From Xestospongia bergquistia (Eukaryota; Porifera; Demospongiae; Haplosclerida; Petrosiidae), in the NCBI GenBank assembly GCA_963965975.1, contig OZ014422.1, forward strand, positions 5,931,701 through 5,995,700: a DNA stretch of 64,000 nt, read 5' to 3'. The translations under genes and the position numbers were made by a program. Positions 54,372 through 64,000 of this stretch are shown here, one piece after another. The notes under the pieces were generated by a model. It did not search any database and had not been told where the DNA came from. It saw only the letters and a program-made list of their open reading frames with translations. Within the stretch, counting starts at the first letter, position 1. Every line of letters begins with the position of its first letter.

Positions 54372-54667
54372 TTTTAAGTAAGCACTTCGTTTTTAAATGT
54401 CAAAGCAGACACAAAACTGCTTCTTGGCATCATAAATCTAATATGTATGTTGGTCAGATTGAAAGTATTTTAAGTTGTTACTATATATGGCAATTACATC
54501 ATTATTAGAATTCAGGAAATAGTGACCACTCCTATCTAGAAGTTTATACACGCCAGTGTTACAATCAGAACAGATTACAATTAAGTAAAAAACAAAAACA
54601 AAGCTGTGAGAATTAAATGTAGTAATATAGCAACAATAAATAAGAAATCTGATGTAATGTGTGTTTT

Positions 54668-55169
54668 TCAATTTTTATAGAGTTCATCGTAGCTTGGTGG
54701 AGGAAGAGCTCTCAGTGTTTTTACATCCTTACAGGGTGCCTCTACATAATCAGAACATGAGTAGAACCTAACAACTCATAAGCTGGATTATCACCAACTT
54801 GAACATCAAAAGGAGCTTCACAATTATCCACATTAGATGCTTGCTGTCTAGATACCTGAACAACAGGATTATGAGCAGGGAGAGTTGCAAAGGAAGTCAG
54901 TGAAGCTGATGTGTTAGGCTGTCTGTCTTGATTCAGCTGGAGAGTGTTTACTGCAGGAGATTCGTATGGTGGAACTGATGTCTCTACTGGATAATTAGGA
55001 GTTAATGATTCTTGTGAATAAGGAGGTGGATATGGATAAAGCACTGTAGATTGTGCTCCATGTGTATTGTAGGGTGGGGGAGGTCTAATACTTACCACAT
55101 GTAGGATCAGTTGAATAAATAAACAAAATTACTAGAAGTAAGAAAGTAGACAGCTTCCACTCTTTGGCC
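54668..55169 (-). pseudogene. SRCR relic E2: signal exon fused directly to a PPxY tail
   Basis: The signal exon 55094-55169 is nearly identical to that of gene B. Its donor GTAAGTATT runs without a gap into tail sequence (ATTAGACCTCCCCCACCC), which encodes RPPPPYNTH, YPYPPPYSQE, VPPYESP and, after a frameshift near 54750, LPPPSYDELYKN ending at 54668. All SRCR and transmembrane exons are absent. An internal ATG (frame 54742-55098) could start a soluble proline-rich peptide, but read-through from the signal exon stops after two codons. Confidence 0.7.
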
Positions 55170-55355
55170 ATTTACAAGTAATCACTGTTTTAAATTATTA
55201 TCAAATCAAACAAAAAACTGCTTCTTAGCTCCACTTCGAGACTGAAATGAATGTAATTTATGTTGCTACTATAAATAACAAAATACATCATCAAAACATT
55301 AATTGTAGTAATATAGCAATGATGTTTAATATATTCAGATGCAGTAACATGTTTT

Positions 55356-58300
55356 TCAATTATCAAAGAGTTCATTATAACTTGGTGGAGGTGGTATCAT
55401 CAATGTGTTTACCTCTCTGGTTTGATTTGGCTGGAGAGTATTAATTGTAGGAGTTTGATACGGATGTGGTGGAGCTGATGGTTGAGGTAAATTTGAAGAC
55501 AGTGGTTGCTGTGCCAGATAATTAGCTGATTGTTGATGATAATGAGGATTGTAGGGTGGGGGAGGTCTAATATTCCCTTCTGGATAATCTTCTGATTCTG
55601 TTATATAATTAGAGTATCGGTTCTGAGTTTGTGGTATAGTATTAAAAGTTGTATCAGGAAGTGGTCTGGATAGACTTGTTCTATTTGTTGTTTGAGTAGT
55701 TCTAGGAGATCTAGTAGTCTGTAATTCAACTTGTTGGGTATTAACATTTTGTCTTTTGTGATATTTTCTACTAATAACAACAGTTATACAGCAAATTAAA
55801 GTCACAATAATTATTAACAAAATAGAACCAATTGTACTACCAACAACTGCTCCAGTTATGTTTGATGCTAGAAACAATAAGTAATCATAATTGAATTATA
55901 ATATCCCAAGAAAGGATCTCAATCGATACATGTAGCTTAATAGCTAATGTCATATATCATACTTTATGTTCTAGTATTGACTTACAGGCAGTGGTAGGAG
56001 GAGCAGGAGTAACACCACGACATGTAGTCCTTAATGTTGATACTGATGACAAACTTCTCGGATTACCTATAAGTAATATAGCCTTAATATTAGGAGTAAG
56101 TTTGTACTATATTTATTGTATTATACTTCAACATATAATATTACAATAATAAGTTGTTTGAATCAATAAAAATGTCCCTTCATGACATTCAATTTAAAAA
56201 CAAATTATCTTGATTATATTGATCATGAGACAAGCAATTTAGCCATAAAATTATGCAAACCATTTTAATTTTAATAAATAACTCTAAATTTATTAAATTC
56301 CAACATAATCAACCAAATATTAATACATGAAAGTGATAATAGATATGTATAGATAGTAATGATTATAATCTCCTTAATAAAATAATCAAAATGTCCTTAA
56401 AAATTGAATTGTACAGTAATAATGATGATAATACATAATATAAATATAACCTCATCATAAACTTACTACATTGGAGAGTCACATCTTCAGAATGGGTACA
56501 TCCTCGATAAGAATTATTAGGACAACTCTGACATGAACCCAAACAGGAGAAACTATTACTACAAGCTAAGTTACTCATCCAAATATGTTGAGAAGAGTTA
56601 CCAGATCTATATATAACAGAATACAATGATAATATAGTCTGTTTTACTATATAGACATACAAGGCAAGATGATTATAACTTGTATAGTTAGAATATCCTA
56701 ATTGTTTACAGAGTACAAGAGCATCATTAGCATCAAATCCATCATCACATATTGTACCCCATTGTCCATTACAGTAGACCTCTACACGTCCTTCATTAGA
56801 GTATACTCCTCCTTGAAGACGTATCATACCAGGGAAAGGATTACTGTCCCAGATTCTTGTTGTATCTAAATTATAATATGTAAATGTTATACTATATTAA
56901 TAATTAAACTCACAGCAGTATACAGTAGCATCATAATAGTTAGAACTACATCCACTATATATGTATGTAGAGTAGGAACACTGTAAGAGAGTGAGGTAGT
57001 TGTTGTTAGGACAGTTGACACGATTTAGCCTCATTGATTTATAGTCAGTACCATAGCTATAAAGATTTTTTGAAAGAGTTTTATCTTATTTAATATAACC
57101 TTACCTTACTGTTCCAGCTCTAGAGTAACTAGAGGCTCCAGTATATCCTAACTGATGACAGATGACATCAGCTTCATATTGATTGTAGTAGGAGTCATCA
57201 CAGATATTACCCCATTGTCCATTAATATAGATCTGTACTATACCATAGTAATAGGAGGATGAGGTGACTCCATTACGATAGAGACGTACAACACCATTAC
57301 CAGATGGTGAAGTGTTAGTAACTGAAGAACAAGTTGACACAGTGTTTGTATTGGATGACCCAGAAGATGTTGTTGCTATAAAAGAATTACAATTTTTTAC
57401 AAAGATAATTAGGCAAGAATCTAACATAAGATCAACAATTAGATATAATAAATTTATAATCTTTCATTAGTAGAAATATTTTGATAGTAGTATAAAAAAA
57501 GTAACAAATATTTAAATAAAACAATTTAAAATATGAAAAAAACTAAAACTGTTTACAGATAAGTCAACTTACTACAAGCAACAGTGACATCTTCAGAATG
57601 AGTACAGCTGGTCACACTAGAAGTAGGACAAGAATTACTAGTCCCAAAACATCTATCATTAGAACTACTACTCATGTATGTTGACCATATAGGTTGACCA
57701 GATAATCCAGGTCTGCATTAGAATATAATTAATATGCAAGTTTAAAAGTCTCCTACTTACAGTGTTAAATGATCGTATCTAGTGTATCCAGTATATCCTA
57801 ATTGTTTACAGATAGTATTGGCATCAGTAGAACCAAATCCATTATCACATATTGTTCCCCACTGTCCATTACAATAGACCTCAACACGTCCTTCATTAGA
57901 ATAATTACCTCCTTGAAGACGTATCATACCAGAGTAAGGATTACTGTTCCAGATCCTAGTAGTATCTATATAAGTAATAATAACATACAAGATGTACTAT
58001 ACTGTCAAACTCACAGCAGTATACAGTAGCATCATAATAGTTAGAACTACATCCACTATATATGTATGTAGAGTAGGAACACTGTAAGATAGTGAGGTAG
58101 TTGTTGTTAGGACAGTTGACACGATTTAGAATCATTGATGTATAGTCAGTACCATAGCTACAACATTAGTAATGGCAAAAGGAAAGAGCTTAAGTACAGT
58201 AACTAACCTCAATAATCCAGCTCTAGAGTAACTTGATGCTCCAGTATATCCTAACTGATGACAGATGACATCAGCTTCATATTGATTGTAGTAGGAGTCA

Positions 58301-60447
58301 TCACAGATATTACCCCACTGTCCATTAATATAGATTTGTACTATACCATAGTAAAAGGAGGATGAGGTATACCCATTAGCATAGAAACGTACAATACCAT
58401 TAATGACACCTAAAAATATATGTTTACTTATGAAAACATACGATCATACTTACTTGCAAGACAAACAACTCCAGCATCATCACTATGACTACAATCATGT
58501 GACACAATACTGTTATGAGAACAAGAGAAGATGGACACTTCATTACCAGTACATTGAACATTATCTAATAATATTGAGCCACTCCCCTGACCAAAGTAAG
58601 CACTAACACTAGCAATAGCCCCTGAAGTAAAGTACAGTTATATAATATATGGAGTATATATACTTACCATAACTAGAATAGTTCAACATTCTACATACAA
58701 CTTTAGCATCATTATTATCCCAGTAATCATCACATACTGTACCCCATTGATTATTAGCACACACTTCTACACGACCAGATGTACTATTAGGACCACCAAC
58801 TAGACGAACATCACCATTAGTACAAATTGCTGTATAAAGATATCAAGATAAATCAGAAAATATTTTTAATTTAAACAATGAACCTGTTTTACTTCCAGAA
58901 CAGCTCACACTCACATCTTCACTATGACCACAATTATGACTACCTATTCCTCTATGAGAGCATTGTAGTAATGTTAACTCAGACCCAGAGCAACTAAGAT
59001 CATCCAGCCATATTGGACCAGTCCCTTGTCCAAAATAAGCACTACTATAATATCTGTAAGCTGATGAATAAAAAGATTATAAATAAAATAAACTCATTTT
59101 ATTAGTAGATATTACCTGATGAATATCCTAGTTGACGACATACAACTCTAGCATCACTACTACCAAAGCCATCATCACACACAGTACCCCATGTATTGTT
59201 AACACATATTTCTACTCTTCCTTGATATGTATAGCTACTACCTACCAGTCTAACAACACCAGTAGTACAACCTAATGAGATAAAAATATCTGAATATCTT
59301 TGTAATTGCATACATAATATGATTTTTGTGGAGTTAAAACTAATGGTGTACTTAGTATTTTAATGTAGCCTGACAAAGTAAGTTTAAAGTTCAGTATATT
59401 TTAGAACATGATCTAGATATTTTGTTATGATAGCTGAAATTTGTGGTTTGAATATAGTAACAGATGTTATGCTCATGACTAATGCATATGGGTATTATAA
59501 TTATAAACTATTTTATTATAAATAGTCCAAACTTAGTAATTACTATATGACCGATATTATTTAATAGTTTAGGGTTTAGCAAAGATTCTTATATATGTAA
59601 ATTAAATCTTTTGTCTGTGTTCAGCCATTTCACTATGATAAATCATATTGGTTATAGTCTCATGATATGGGAACTAGTATATATAGATAACATGATATAA
59701 TAATATATTAGTAATTATGAGTATGGGCATGTGTGTGCATATACTTTAGAAATTATATGTTAATTATATGAAAGTGTATAGTATAAAGTTAGTGATGCAT
59801 CAGAGGAATTATCTGCTTAAAGAAAAGTATGACATGTAAAAGTTTGATGCTTTGATATGTTAGTGTTACTGTAACCATATGTTGTATTGTTGATTCAGCG
59901 TAGATTTGATAACATTAACTATCAGCTATATCACTTTCTATTATTAGATAGACAACATGGTGTTAACATTATATACTAAAAAGGTAGAACAAGGAAACAA
60001 AATATGCATAATTATATAGCATTACTAAATTGTTTTAATATAAGAAAGAAAACACACACACACACACACACATACATATGGAAGCCGCAGACGGACATTC
60101 TAATTCCTTTTTCTTATTTCTTAAGCGAACCTTGGCGTATTTGAAAATTCCAATTAACTATCCAGTTGATGAGTCTAATTTCTCATTCCTAATTCCATTT
60201 TTGGCATGTGCGCCATTTCTAAGCTTTTCTTGTTACTTAAGAAAACGCGGAGCACGAGTACCACAAGCCGTCTCTTAGAATCAAGTGTCAGCGAGATGTT
60301 TCCAGTTAGGTTAGGTAGGTCCCTGACTTTGGTTGTATATTGTAGTTCTATTATCTAGAGAAGCCGAGAACGGATATTAAAACTCCATATAATCCCGTTA
60401 TATTGAAATTGGAAATAGGAATTGGAATGTCTGTCTGAGGCTTCCGT

Positions 60448-60510
<63 letters not shown>

Positions 60511-60829
60511 AATTTATGATTAGATTTAGTAAAACAATTAATAAAATATTAACAATCAATGTCTTTTATAATACTATGTATAGAAGCTAGTTATGTTATG
60601 AAAATGACTATATATAGCTATGATAGAACAGTAAGATGGTATCACTAAACACATTTAAAATTATGACTAATAATATCAAGGTAATACTACATTATCTGTT
60701 GTTATATACTGATCAATGCAAGATATCTATAGCTACATAAGATAATCACATGATATACTCACCATATGTAGAGTAACTCGATAGAACTACAATAAGAAAG
60801 AAAGCAGATAGCTGCTGCACTTCAGCCAT
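55356..60829 (-). CDS. SRCR receptor gene F: 6 SRCR domains, TM, PPxY tail
   Basis: 15 exons, 923 aa. Signal exon 60763-60829. SRCR pairs: 59116-59271/58884-59060; 58668-58829/58454-58621; second type 58208-58409/58015-58157; 57761-57965/57573-57712; 57105-57375/56914-57056; 56661-56865/56467-56606. Stalk 55986-56066 (Thr/Pro-rich, one Cys). Last exon 55356-55867: helix as in gene [16 protein letters not shown], then a complete tail with [11 protein letters not shown] and the end [12 protein letters not shown]. It is the close paralogue of gene C but has six domains fewer: four of the first type and two of the second. Membrane receptor; ligand unknown. Confidence 0.87.
60080..60445. mobile_element. 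366-bp MITE-like insertion in a CA repeat
   Basis: The left end GGAAGCCGCAGACGGACATT and the right end, read in reverse as GGAAGCCTCAGACAGACATT, continue as inverted repeats for about 40 bp with a handful of mismatches. The element sits in the CA microsatellite of gene F's first intron; the matching site in gene C (about 45700) has only the repeat. The simple-sequence flanks hide any target duplication. No protein recognised; the small frame at 60078-60278 is not convincing. Confidence 0.8.
60452..60505. repeat. CA microsatellite
   Basis: Pure (CA)n of about 54 bp directly after the MITE-like insertion. Confidence 0.92.
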
Positions 60830-61633
60830 TTCACTCTGTTAGCAGACCGCAGCGGAAGAAAACGTCATAAAACGTCTGACCTTAATAATAGTAAATGTAG
60901 TTATGAATTACTGACCTTGTTAATGACAACAGCAGGATTAACTTAATAATCAAGTGACAGTTTGTCTTAGAAAAAGAGATCAAAATTATGGTCTAAGTTT
61001 CTAAGAGCATTGACAGAGAGAAGAAAACACAAATAACAAAAACAGATCTATATTTGTTAATTGTAGTGCCAAAGCAAATAATGATTTTAAAAAAATCAGC
61101 TGTAGTGTTTAAAGATGTTAGTGTAATATAGAGGAGTACAGTGTCTTTACATCCTTATAGGGTCCTTATTATAATTAGTCCTTCCTCTATGTACAATATT
61201 TAAAATTTTTAAGCTGGATTATCAGCACTGTACCAACTTGTATATAAGAATATTATCATTCATAGTGTGTTTAATCTAAATTGTTGACATTTAATGTAAT
61301 ATACATTGGAAATAAACTGTGAAAATGTATATATCATAAAGATCACTAACAGTACTTAACTATAATCTCTAAAGTTTGAATTCAAATAAATTATTAGAAA
61401 AATTGTTTTCTTTAATGTATATATGGTAATAACAAATCAAAATAACAAGACAAAAGTACTTTTTCAAAAAATAAAATTAACAAAAATTACAGGGTACAGT
61501 GGTAAACTAGTCTATGCACACAGTTATGAAAAACAAAAGTTCCAAGTAAATTACCTTCTATTGTTTGGTAACAACAGTGAAAGTATAAAAATGAACTTTC
61601 ACAATAAAAAAATCGCACAAAATCAATACTGAT
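60830..61633. other. Intergenic between SRCR genes F and G, with tail-exon relic
   Basis: Near-identical to 46031-46838, including the degraded tail piece at about 61130-61240. Confidence 0.55.
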
Positions 61634-63917
61634 TTAATCAGTATTATCATAATCAGAATGTGAAGGTGGACCTCCTCCAGACTCATAGACATCGTCATTA
61701 TTAACTACTGGTCCACTCACCACTTCATACGTTTCCTCTGTACTGGCATCTGCTCCATGTGTCTCAGTATCAGAATTATTAGCAGTAGTTGTTGTTATAG
61801 GAGGAGCAACAATTGCTGGAACTTGTGGAGTTGGATTTGAAGTAGAATAAACATCAATTATAGATGTGTTATTTTCCCTTGATACTGCCACAGTTAAATT
61901 GTCAGTAACTGGAGTGGAAGACTCACTTTGGGGTGGTGGGTTCTGAGTAGGAGTATCTTGAATTGTTACTGGCTCCTGGGAAACTGGAGAATCAATATCT
62001 TGTGTGGTAGTGGATCCATTTGACTGTAGGTTCATCTGCTGAGGTTGTTGTACATATAAAGGTTGCTGTGGGGTCATATATTGTTGTGGAAATTGTTGAG
62101 GTAGTACTTGACCTGGTACCATATATGTACTGGGGTATATCTGTTGTCTAGGTAAATATGCAACTTGTGAATATGGAGGAGGGATATACGTAGCAGGTTG
62201 ACGATTCTTAAAAGCTGCATTAGTAGGTGGTACATAGTAGTAAGGTGAAGGATTATGACCACCTTGTGTAGGAAGAGTAGTATATTGGACATGTGGATTA
62301 TAAATAGCTTGAGGTACCACATTAGGTAAAGTATTACCAGTATAATGAGGTGTTGTGTTTACGGTGGTACTTGGTAAAGTATTTTGACCAGATGTTGATG
62401 TAGATTGTAAATTGTCAGTATTTGAGGTTGTGCCCATTGGTTCAGAATTATGTAGCAAAGTATTTAACTCCATTGCATCATTTTGAGCTCTAACTCTTGT
62501 ATATGGTCTTCTCCTCTGATGTAGTTTAGCACATATACCAATACGTTTGTACCAACAGATAACAGAGGAGATTATAACTATGATGATAATAAGAATGACA
62601 ACACCACCTAAAGTGCCTCCAACAATAGGACCAATAACTGTAGAATGTATGGAGCATTAGAAAAAATATATACCTCTTTCTTATTCTTACCTGATGATGA
62701 AGTCTCACCTGATGATGAAGAAACTATATAGGAAAATATAAGTTAATAGTTTAAGGTAACATAATTTAATTAAATCTTAATTGAATGTGTCATTATATAC
62801 TTTATTTTATATTACTCACAAAGTAGTCCAGAACAAGTATTGTTTATGTTATAACTTTTAGAATATGAACTGCTATAAACTATAGGAATAGAAAAAGACT
62901 GAGAGTGTCACAAAATTAATTAATGTAATGTATTATTATTGAGAATAAATACTTCTAGGGAGCTAAGAACAAACATGACTCACTCAAGACAACATTATGT
63001 GACCACATGTCATGATATGATTCTAATAAAATCACTTACTACATTCTACAGTGATATCTTCATTGTGAGAACAACTAATCACTGAAGTTGATGGACAAGA
63101 ATTTCTAGTACCATAACATGTATCAGATGAAGAACTAGACATGTATGTACTCCAAATTGGTTGATAATAATATCCAGATCTGTATTATGAAAAAATAACA
63201 CTTAGGTATAGTTAATCAGCTACTTTCTTGATAAGTCAAATAAGGAAGGAATAATTATTGTATTACTCACATATTGAGATGATCATAATTATAGTAATAG
63301 TTATATCCTAATTGTTTACAGATAGTTTGAGCATCATTAGAACCAAATCCATCATCACATATTGTTCCCCATTGTCCATTACAATAGACCTCCACACGTC
63401 CTTGATTAGAATAATCACCTCCTTGAAGACGTATCATACCATTGAAAGGATTACTGTTCCAGATCCTAGTGGTGTCTGTACAAAAATGATATGTTATGAA
63501 TATATTTATACTTACAACAATACACAGTAGCATCATAAGAGTTACTGTTAGTACATTCACTATCAATGTATGTAGAGAAAGAACACTGAAATATAGTGAG
63601 GTAATTGTTACTAGGACAGTTTAAGTCATCCATCTTCATAGATAGAGTATCAGTGCCATAGCTAGATAGAAATATTTAGAACATGACTAAGATATATATA
63701 CATTCTAACTTCACTAATCCAGCTCTAGAGTGACTAGAGGCTCCAGTATATCCTAACTGATGACAGATGACATTAGCTTCAGTAGAACTGTAGTAGTAAT
63801 CATCACAGATATTACCCCATCCATTATTGTAATAGACCCTCACAATACCATAGTAATAGGATGATGAAGTATATCCATTACGATATAAAATAATAGCACC
63901 ATTTTGAGCATTATCAG
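61634..63917 (-). CDS. SRCR receptor gene G, 3' part (continues beyond the window)
   Basis: Visible exons: 63710-63917/63516-63661 and 63271-63475/63040-63179 (two second-type SRCR domains), stalk exon 62820-62879, a mini-exon at about 62691-62724 and the last exon 61634-62637 with the same helix and ~280-residue tail as gene D. It copies gene D at about 14.8 kb distance with few changes. Unlike D, the mini-exon region contains an 18-bp tandem duplication carrying a second donor. Upstream SRCR domains and the signal exon lie outside. Confidence 0.83.
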
Positions 63918-64000
63918 CTAGATAGAAATAGATTAACATGTTCTAATAGCTGACTAAAAGAATTATCTACTAATTTATTGTCAATATACACATTAATATA

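Larger units (their letters stand above)
59272..60762 (-). other. First intron of SRCR gene F
   Basis: Matches the first intron of gene C, plus about 60 bp near 59345-59410 and the insertion at 60080-60445. Confidence 0.55.

Noticed and set aside
60078..60278. 66-codon plus frame as a small protein
   Set aside because: Lies inside the MITE-like insertion, overlaps its inverted end and shows no recognisable feature.
62074..62322. Minus-strand frame in the gene G tail
   Set aside because: Alternative frame of the tail exon; the main frame runs through the whole exon.

Overview
This window looks like nuclear DNA of a sponge, most likely a demosponge. It is AT-rich, genes sit close together, introns are mostly 40-200 bp with GT-AG ends, and more than half of the window is a tandem family of scavenger-receptor cysteine-rich (SRCR) receptors, a family hugely expanded in sponges. 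The neighbours are animal-type genes (MELK, FEM1-like, mercaptopyruvate sulfurtransferase). The species assignment is inference; nothing here names it.

Layout. 1-420: fragment of a transposase-like ORF (-). 480-3110: very long 18-bp minisatellite. About 3.2-10.1 kb: tandem array of ~1.3-1.7 kb units, each carrying a two-exon gene for a ~100-residue protein with GIY-YIG nuclease features (three intact copies, one broken); two units were hit separately by a short hAT-like element. 10.98-15.53 kb: MELK kinase (+, 22 exons, 681 aa). 15.91-16.90 kb: AIG1-like GTPase (-), head-to-head with MPST (+, 16.90-19.02 kb, 10 exons, 299 aa). 19.52-21.49 kb: FEM1-like ankyrin protein (+). 21.59-23.36 kb: secreted protein (-, 6 exons, 485 aa) that resembles M35 aspzincin metallopeptidases but has lost the zinc-binding motif.

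23.95-64.0 kb: seven minus-strand SRCR receptor genes or relics, named here A-G. Each intact gene has a signal-peptide exon, a long first intron, a chain of SRCR domains each split over two exons, sometimes a short stalk, and a last exon with a transmembrane helix and a proline-rich cytoplasmic tail with PPxY motifs. By exon arithmetic B encodes 11 SRCR domains (1381 aa), C 12 (1514 aa), D 6 (1059 aa) and F 6 (923 aa), all in frame. G is a near-copy of D that runs off the window. A is decaying (two frameshifts, lost splice sites, a truncated exon). Two rearranged relics (E1, E2) lie at 53.6-55.2 kb. Most SRCR exons have lengths divisible by three and phase-1 boundaries, so modules can be gained, lost or skipped without breaking frame. 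Near-identical blocks show recent unequal exchange.

How they may work together: the SRCR cluster looks like a birth-and-death array of cell-surface receptors with variable ectodomain length and WW-domain-binding tails, a plausible recognition or adhesion system. This role is inferred from architecture only. Exon boundaries were read by eye and checked by reading frame; no alignment or transcript data were available.
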